In this document: piece by piece, positions 14,471-18,588 of the stretch | Layout of the letters: each line of letters opens with the position of its first letter | Position numbering within the stretch: position 1 is the stretch's first letter | Source: Candidatus Aenigmatarchaeota archaeon | Lineage (GTDB): Archaea; Aenigmatarchaeota; Aenigmatarchaeia; QMZP01 | DNA: 18,588 bases | Assembly: GCA_015520105.1 (NCBI GenBank) | Contig: WAQT01000064.1 | Location: forward strand, 1 to 18,588 | Reading direction: 5' to 3' | Notes under the pieces: generated by a model | Told to the model about the DNA's origin: nothing | What the model saw: the letters and a program-made list of their open reading frames with translations, nothing else | Databases searched by the model: none | Program-made: the position numbers and the translations under genes

Positions 14471-15265
14471 ATGGCGCTGCTCAGGTTTCTCGGAGTGGGC
14501 GGAGGAAGGTTCGTCACTATCAGCCAGCCTGTCGGAACAGCCGGCTGGGTGCTTGAGATGGACGGCGAGGTCATTCAGATAGACCCGGGCCCCGGAACCC
14601 TGGTGAGAGCGAAACAGCATGGATTCGACCCAAAGAGACTGACCGGCATTGTCGTATCGCACGGTCATCCGGACCACTGCACGGACGCAGAGGTGGTCAT
14701 AGAGGCGATGACGCTCGGAGCAAAGAGGAAGCGCGGCTTCCTTCTCTCAAACAAGGATGTGATATCAGGAACAGAAAGGGAACCTCAAAGGATATCCCCC
14801 TATCATCTATCCCTTCCGGAAATAACGAAAGAAATTGCTCCAGAAGAGACGTTCAATACTGGAAAGATAAGCATAACCGCTGTCCGCACGAAGCACAGAG
14901 ACGAGAACGCTCTGGGATTTGTATTCAAGGGAAAGGAAACGATAGGCTATACAGGGGATGGCGAATATTATTCCGGACAGGAGAAAAGCTTCCGGGACTG
15001 TGACATCCTCGTTCTCAACTGCCTCAGACCAAGAGATGACCCGTGGCCGAATCACATGAATGCTGCGCAGGCAAAAACCCTCATAGAAAAAACCACACCC
15101 AGGCTCGCTGTTCTCCAGCACTTTGGAATGAAGATGCTGTTCGGAAGAGCAGAGAGGGAGGCGGAGTGGATAGAGAAGGAAACAGGGATAAAGACGCTTG
15201 CTGCCCGCGACGGAATGGTGATAGATACAGAGAAGCCTTCAGGTCTCGGAAGGTTCATTCAATAG
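14471..15265 (+). CDS. Metallo-beta-lactamase-fold hydrolase
   Basis: The product is 264 aa with the two-metal site of the MBL superfamily: SHGHPDHC at 63-70 (His64, His66, Asp68, His69), a His at 142 (TKHRDE), Asp163 (YTGDGEY) and His217 (LQHFGM). An early DPGPGT (38-43) is the usual strand-turn before the metal motif. The C-terminus (AARDGMVIDTE) resembles the final beta pair of archaeal MBL proteins of unassigned function. Family members include RNases, cyclic-phosphodiesterases and phosphonate hydrolases; the substrate is not readable from sequence. It starts one base after the cysS stop and precedes the proteasome-exosome cluster, so a role in RNA or nucleotide processing is conceivable but only inference. 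No zinc-phosphodiesterase exosite is evident. Confidence 0.85.
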   Translation: MALLRFLGVGGGRFVTISQPVGTAGWVLEMDGEVIQIDPGPGTLVRAKQHGFDPKRLTGIVVSHGHPDHCTDAEVVIEAMTLGAKRKRGFLLSNKDVISGTEREPQRISPYHLSLPEITKEIAPEETFNTGKISITAVRTKHRDENALGFVFKGKETIGYTGDGEYYSGQEKSFRDCDILVLNCLRPRDDPWPNHMNAAQAKTLIEKTTPRLAVLQHFGMKMLFGRAEREAEWIEKETGIKTLAARDGMVIDTEKPSGLGRFIQ

Positions 15266-15266
15266 C

Positions 15267-15285
15267 AAAACTCCCGGGAAGTTTT
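15267..15285 (+). terminator. Candidate hairpin and T-rich end after the MBL gene
   Basis: Immediately after the MBL stop, AAAACT (15267-15272) pairs with AGTTTT (15280-15285) around a GC core (CCCGGG), followed by T-rich TTTTATATATT. It may end the cysS-MBL transcript. The same A/T stretch could alternatively serve as a TATA box for psmA. Confidence 0.35.
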
Positions 15286-15350
15286 ATATATTACAAAGTT
15301 TATTTAAACTCTATTGTATAGTCTATACAGTCAAAAGGAGTTCTGAGGAG
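15282..15350 (+). promoter_or_regulatory. psmA promoter region with candidate operator and Shine-Dalgarno
   Basis: It contains a TATA-like TTTTATATA (15282-15290) and a second A/T box inside the inverted repeat AGTTTA-TT-TAAACT (15297-15310). Next comes a 15-nt inverted repeat, TGTATAG-T-CTATACA (15315-15329), and then the Shine-Dalgarno GAGGAG (15345-15350), 5 nt before the ATG. From the second box, transcription would start near 15329, at the edge of the 15-nt repeat, a position suited to a repressor or a TFB/TBP-blocking regulator. Confidence 0.5.
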
Positions 15351-15355
15351 AAAAT

Positions 15356-16057
15356 ATGCCCCAGCCCGTACCGCCTAATTATATGGCGTATGACAGGACG
15401 ATTACAGTCTTTTCTCCAGACGGAAGGCTGCTTCAGGTTGAGTACGCGAGGCAGATGGTAAAGAACGGTATGACTTCCATTGGTTTGGTGACAAAGGAGG
15501 GCGTGATACTCGCTGCAGCAAAGCAGTCAATGCCCCTTGCTGTCCCGGAATCCATAAAAAAGATATACGAGATTGACGAGAGCATAGCTGCGGTGAGCGC
15601 CGGCTCGCTCGCTGATGCAAGAAGCCTGATAGACGTTGCGAGAGTGAAGGCCCAGATTCACACGATAACATACGGAGAGCCCATCTCTGTGAAAAGCCTC
15701 GCAAAAGCCGTGTCTGACAGAAAGCACATAGTAACCCAGTATGCCGGCGTGAGACCTTACGGCGTAGGAATGCTTATAGGAGGCGTGGACAAGGGCGGTC
15801 CAAGGCTCTTTGAGACAGAACCTTCAGGAACCATGATAGAGTGGAAAGCACAGTCCATAGGAAGGGGAGCTGACAAGGCAAGAAAGATTCTTACCTCAGG
15901 ATTCAGGGAGGGCATGGACCTCAATTCTGCAAGGCAGCTTGTTGTCAAGGCCCTTAAGGCAGGAGAGAAGATATCGACAGAACAGATAGAAGCAGTGCTT
16001 ATCAGGAAAGGAAGGATAGAGAGCATAGAGATAAAGGAAAAGTCATCCAGAAAATAG
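15356..16057 (+). CDS. psmA: Proteasome subunit alpha (20S core)
   Basis: Forms the outer rings of the archaeal 20S proteasome, controlling substrate entry to the beta-ring proteolytic chamber. The product is 233 aa. The alpha signature is near the N-terminus: MAYDRTITVFSPDG (10-23), then RLLQVEYARQMV. The lysine that receives the C-terminal HbYX motif of activators is present as Lys69 in ESIKKI, aligning with Lys66 of the Thermoplasma subunit. Later blocks such as GVRPYGVGMLIGGVD and PRLFETEPSGT are also typical. The GAGGAG Shine-Dalgarno supports the ATG at 15356. It leads the proteasome-SBDS-exosome cluster; the beta subunit and PAN-type ATPase are not in this window. Confidence 0.97.
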   Translation: MPQPVPPNYMAYDRTITVFSPDGRLLQVEYARQMVKNGMTSIGLVTKEGVILAAAKQSMPLAVPESIKKIYEIDESIAAVSAGSLADARSLIDVARVKAQIHTITYGEPISVKSLAKAVSDRKHIVTQYAGVRPYGVGMLIGGVDKGGPRLFETEPSGTMIEWKAQSIGRGADKARKILTSGFREGMDLNSARQLVVKALKAGEKISTEQIEAVLIRKGRIESIEIKEKSSRK

Positions 16058-16069
16058 CGCGGTGATAGG

Positions 16070-16768
16070 ATGACGTTTCTTGAGAAATCCGTCACGGCAA
16101 GAATATCCAAGAATCACGCTCACTTTGAAATACTCGTTGACCCTGAACTCGCGCTTGAGTTCAGGAAGGGAAAGGATATCCCTGTCAGGGAGATTCTCTC
16201 AGTCAATGAGATATTCAAAGATTCGAGAACAGGAGAAAGGGCATCCGTAAAGGAACTTGAGGATGCATTCGGCACATCGGACACGGAGTCTGTCGCCGTC
16301 TATATAATAAAAAAAGGCGAGATACAACTCACAACCGAGCAAAGAAGGAAGCTTGTGGAAGAGAAGAGAAACAGAATCGCATACATAATATCAAGGCACG
16401 GCATAGACCCAAAGACACGGCTTCCCCATCCGGCGAGCAGGATACTTCACGCAATGGAGGAAGCGCACGTGAACATAGACCCGTTCAAACCCGCAGAGGA
16501 ACAGGCAGAGGGAGTGATTGAGAAGATAAGGCCCCTGCTCCCGATAAGCATAGAGACACTCGAAATCGCAATCAGGGTTCCGATAAGATATGCAGGAAAG
16601 GCAAGCTCCGTTGTCAGGAACATGGCATCCCTGAAAAAGGAGGAATGGAAAAGCGACTGCTGGATAGCGGTAATAGAGATTCCTGCAGGCATGCAGTCCG
16701 ATGTCTACTCAAGGCTGAATGACATAACCTCTGGTTCTGTGGAAGCGAAAGTGATGCCCAGAAAATGA
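16070..16768 (+). CDS. sdo1: Ribosome maturation protein Sdo1 (SBDS family)
   Basis: Archaeal orthologue of the Shwachman-Bodian-Diamond protein. In eukaryotes SBDS works with EFL1 to release eIF6 from the 60S subunit; the archaeal role is taken to be large-subunit maturation or RNA handling. The product is 232 aa in three domains: an N-terminal FYSH-like domain (about 1-88; HAHFEILVDPELALEFRKG at 16-34), a helical middle domain (about 90-160; LTTEQRRKLVEEKRNRIAY) and a C-terminal ferredoxin-like domain (about 160-232). It starts 12 nt after the psmA stop with a GGTGAT ribosome site three bases from the ATG. Its placement between the proteasome and exosome genes is the conserved archaeal arrangement. 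Confidence 0.95.
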   Translation: MTFLEKSVTARISKNHAHFEILVDPELALEFRKGKDIPVREILSVNEIFKDSRTGERASVKELEDAFGTSDTESVAVYIIKKGEIQLTTEQRRKLVEEKRNRIAYIISRHGIDPKTRLPHPASRILHAMEEAHVNIDPFKPAEEQAEGVIEKIRPLLPISIETLEIAIRVPIRYAGKASSVVRNMASLKKEEWKSDCWIAVIEIPAGMQSDVYSRLNDITSGSVEAKVMPRK

Positions 16769-16771
16769 GAA

Positions 16772-16811
16772 AGCTTAAATAAACAATATTTCAAAAAAAG
16801 AAGGTGGTTGA
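16772..16811 (+). promoter_or_regulatory. Possible internal promoter and ribosome site before rrp4
   Basis: The gap holds AGCTTAAATAAAC, with a TATA-like core at 16774-16781 that places a start near 16804, then GGTGG (16803-16807) 4 nt before the ATG at 16812. The exosome genes may therefore be transcribed both with psmA-sdo1 and on their own. An A-run (16792-16802) precedes the ribosome site. Confidence 0.45.
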
Positions 16812-17552
16812 ATGTCTGAGTTGCTGAAGAAGGAAAGGGAGGTTGTTCTTCCCGGAGACAAGATAATAGAATCGATGGATTATCTTCCAGGAAGAAACTG
16901 CTTCAGAGAGGGAGAATCCATATACTCGAAGAGATTGGGGATAGTGTCCGTGAGAGGAAGGGTGATATCCGTGGTTCCCCTTTCAGGAGTGTATGTCCCT
17001 AAGCCTGGAGACATGGTGATAGGAGAGGTTATAGACATACAGTCCAACGGATGGGTTGTGGACATCAACGGCGTGCATGAGGCCTACATCCCCCTCTCAG
17101 GAGTGAGGGAGTACGTGGACACATCGAGAACAGACCTGTCCAAGATATACTCGATAGGCGACGTGATATATGCAAAGATATCGCTTGCGAGCAGGAACAC
17201 CGTCCACCTGACCATGCAGGACCCGAAAGCTAAGAAGTTCAGGGGAGGGATGATAATGAAGATGTCCTCGGCCAAGGTCCCGAGGCTCATAGGAAAGAAC
17301 GCCTCGATGATAAACATGATAAAGGAGAAGACCGGTTGCAGGATAAGCGTGGGCCAGAACGGCCTCATATGGGTGGAAGGAGAGAACGTGCCCCTTGTAA
17401 AGAAGGCTGTCGAGATGATAGAAAGGGAATCCATATCCGAAGGCTTGACAGAAAGGGTTTCCGAAATGCTTGACAAGGAGCTTGCCGGCTCAGATGCTGG
17501 GCAGAAAGGCAAGCCGGAAGGAGGAGATGATAAGAATGAAAAGAAAGGATAA
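16812..17552 (+). CDS. rrp4: Exosome complex RNA-binding protein Rrp4
   Basis: Cap subunit of the archaeal exosome, which binds RNA and feeds it to the Rrp41-Rrp42 hexameric ring. The product is 246 aa. It has an N-terminal beta domain (about 1-55, with EVVLPGD), an S1 RNA-binding domain (about 62-135; GDMVIGEVIDIQSNGWVVDI) and a KH domain (about 145-205) with the binding motif VPRLIGKNASMINMIKEKTG. The tail from about 225 is Gly, Lys and Asp-rich (KGKPEGGDDKNEKKG) and probably disordered. The start has a GGTGG ribosome site. The 3' end overlaps the rrp41 start by 17 nt, so translation of the two is likely coupled. Confidence 0.97.
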   Translation: MSELLKKEREVVLPGDKIIESMDYLPGRNCFREGESIYSKRLGIVSVRGRVISVVPLSGVYVPKPGDMVIGEVIDIQSNGWVVDINGVHEAYIPLSGVREYVDTSRTDLSKIYSIGDVIYAKISLASRNTVHLTMQDPKAKKFRGGMIMKMSSAKVPRLIGKNASMINMIKEKTGCRISVGQNGLIWVEGENVPLVKKAVEMIERESISEGLTERVSEMLDKELAGSDAGQKGKPEGGDDKNEKKG

Positions 17553-18234
17553 CAGAAAACCTGACGAACTGAGACCCCTCGTAATAAAGGCGGGGGTGAT
17601 AAAAGAAGCTGACGGTTCGGCTCTTGTGTCTCTCGGGAAGACCACAGCCATAGCAGCTGTATACGGTCCGAGGACGACGTTTCCGAGGTTTATGCAGCAG
17701 TCTAACAGGGCTATAGTGAAGACCTATTACAGCATGGTTCCCTTCTCAACCGACGAGAGGGTAAGACCCGGCCCGTCAAGAAGGAGCCAGGAGATATCCA
17801 AGGTTACTAGAGAAGCCCTCGAGCCCGCGATATTCGTTGAGGAATTCCCGAACTCGAGCATAGAGATATACATTGATGTGATAGAGGCTGACGCTGGAAC
17901 AAGGACAGCGGGAATAAACGCCGCCAGCGTTGCTCTCGCTGATGCCGGCATTCCTATGAGGGACCTTGTGGCCGCGGTTGCTGCAGGAAAGATAGGAAAG
18001 GATTTCGTTCTTGACCTTGAGGGAAAGGAAGAGGAGGTCACGGCGTGCGACCTTCCCATCGCTTACATGCCTCGAACAAAACAGATAACCCTTCTCCAGA
18101 TGGATGGGGAACTCCCTCCAAAGGACGTGAAGAAGGTGATAGAAACCGCTATAAAAGGCTGCGAGACGATCTATGAGAAGCAGAAGGAAGCCCTTAGGAA
18201 GCGGTGGGAGCTGAACCATGATAAGGAGGAATAG
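17536..18234 (+). CDS. rrp41: Exosome catalytic subunit Rrp41
   Basis: Active RNase PH-type subunit of the exosome ring; it degrades RNA 3' to 5' by phosphorolysis and can add A-rich tails in reverse. The product is 232 aa. Blocks seen in order: GKTTAIAAVYGPR (34-46), RRSQEISKVTREALEPAI (82-99, with RNA and phosphate-binding arginines), the phosphate loop GTRTAG (121-126) and CDLPIAYMP (171-179), whose Asp172 is the likely catalytic acid, then ITLLQMDGEL. The frame extends back to 17470, but the ATG at 17536 is chosen: GGAGGAG (17520-17526) lies nine bases before it, whereas the in-frame ATG at 17527 directly abuts that site. It is followed one base after its stop by rrp42. Confidence 0.96.
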   Translation: MKRKDNRKPDELRPLVIKAGVIKEADGSALVSLGKTTAIAAVYGPRTTFPRFMQQSNRAIVKTYYSMVPFSTDERVRPGPSRRSQEISKVTREALEPAIFVEEFPNSSIEIYIDVIEADAGTRTAGINAASVALADAGIPMRDLVAAVAAGKIGKDFVLDLEGKEEEVTACDLPIAYMPRTKQITLLQMDGELPPKDVKKVIETAIKGCETIYEKQKEALRKRWELNHDKEE

Positions 18235-18235
18235 C

Positions 18236-18588
18236 ATGATGCTGATACAGGAACAGTACATAAGAAAGCTGCTTTCCGAGGGAACAAGGCTTGACGGAAG
18301 AAGCCCCTTGGAATTCAGGAGGATAGAGATAGAGAGCAACCCGATATACAAGGCAGAGGGCTCTGCCAGGGTAAGGATGGGAGACACGGAGATTATAGCA
18401 GGAGTGAAGATGTCTGTGGGAACGCCCTTCCCTGACAAGCCTGACGAAGGCGTTCTGATTGTAGGAGCGGAGTTTTCTCCCATAGCCTCTCCGGAGTTCG
18501 AGACAGGCCCGCCAAAGGAGGATGCCATAGAGCTTGCGCGGGTAGTGGACAGGGGGATAAGGGAGTCCAAGGCGATAGCCACGGAGAA
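18236..18588 (+). CDS. rrp42: Exosome subunit Rrp42 (3' end cut by window edge)
   Basis: Non-catalytic RNase PH-like partner of Rrp41 in the archaeal exosome ring; it completes the phosphorolytic site at the subunit interface. Only the first 117 codons are present. They match the family start: an N-terminal helix (EQYIRKLLSEG), LDGRSPLEFRRIEIE, GSARVRMGDTEIIAGVKM, and FETGPPKEDAIELARVVDRG near the edge, which is the Rrp42 rather than Rrp41 pattern. AAGGAGGA (18223-18230) is a strong ribosome site. The ATG at 18236 is taken as start; the ATG at 18239 is an equivalent choice. It begins one base after the rrp41 stop. The GTG or TTG codons upstream are excluded by the rrp41 stop spacing. Confidence 0.94.
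   Translation, partial: MMLIQEQYIRKLLSEGTRLDGRSPLEFRRIEIESNPIYKAEGSARVRMGDTEIIAGVKMSVGTPFPDKPDEGVLIVGAEFSPIASPEFETGPPKEDAIELARVVDRGIRESKAIATE

Noticed and set aside
17776..18582. 268-codon open frame on the minus strand across rrp41 and rrp42
   Set aside because: It is fully antisense to two certain exosome genes, is Ser/Leu-rich as shadow frames are, and shows no family motif.
2089..18588. CRISPR array, insertion sequence or integrase
   Set aside because: No regularly spaced repeats, transposase motifs or terminal inverted repeats were seen; the only tandem repeat is the 14-nt pair at 6203-6238.

Overview
This window is archaeal chromosome. The evidence is an uninterrupted set of archaeal information-processing genes (20S proteasome alpha subunit, SBDS-family Sdo1, exosome Rrp4/Rrp41/Rrp42, ribosomal protein eS8), archaeal-type SecD/SecF, class III-like type IV pilins, a TadC/FlaJ-type pilus membrane protein, and TATA-like boxes about 26 bp upstream of start codons. 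The short intergenic gaps, the coiled-coil proteins of unknown function next to pilins and the Cys-rich surface protein resemble DPANN-type genomes (for example Aenigmarchaeota). That lineage call is an inference and could be wrong.

Layout. 1-2085 (+) is the 3' part of a large Cys-rich surface protein with a TIM-barrel glycosidase-like region and a C-terminal LamG domain. 2089-4730 (-) is secF-secD, with overlapping stop and start. 4891-6686 (-) holds two type IV pilin-like genes and a coiled-coil gene. 6780-7541 (+) is a ZIP metal transporter, convergent with eS8 (7549-7941, -). 8025-9095 (+) is an MscS-type channel. It is followed by a very short acidic ORF (9158-9244, +) that has its own promoter-like box and Shine-Dalgarno. 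9247-9669 (-) is a RibL-like nucleotidyltransferase and 9734-10543 (-) is a second coiled-coil protein. 10595-10882 (+) is a DUF504/UPF0248 protein, which overlaps tail-to-tail with a double-T2SSF TadC/FlaJ protein (10848-12935, -). From 13009 to the right edge everything is on the + strand: cysS, a metallo-beta-lactamase-fold hydrolase, psmA, sdo1, rrp4, rrp41 and the 5' part of rrp42.

How the genes work together. The right third is the conserved archaeal proteasome-SBDS-exosome cluster, which links protein turnover, 60S subunit maturation and 3'-5' RNA decay. Its genes are tightly spaced with strong Shine-Dalgarno sites. A candidate operator (a 15-nt inverted repeat) sits in the psmA promoter region, and a second promoter-like box precedes rrp4. 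The middle holds cell-surface functions: Sec export accessory proteins, pilins, a pilus platform protein and two coiled-coil proteins, with no assembly ATPase or prepilin peptidase in view. Genes at the head of transcription units mostly have a TATA-like box 24-28 bp before the ATG, which suggests leaderless mRNAs. Operon-internal genes carry Shine-Dalgarno motifs. No rRNA, tRNA, CRISPR array, insertion sequence or integrase was found. I see no clearly new multi-gene system. The best candidates for novelty are the small acidic ORF, the pilin/coiled-coil/TadC set, the PDZ-like insertion in SecD and the psmA operator.
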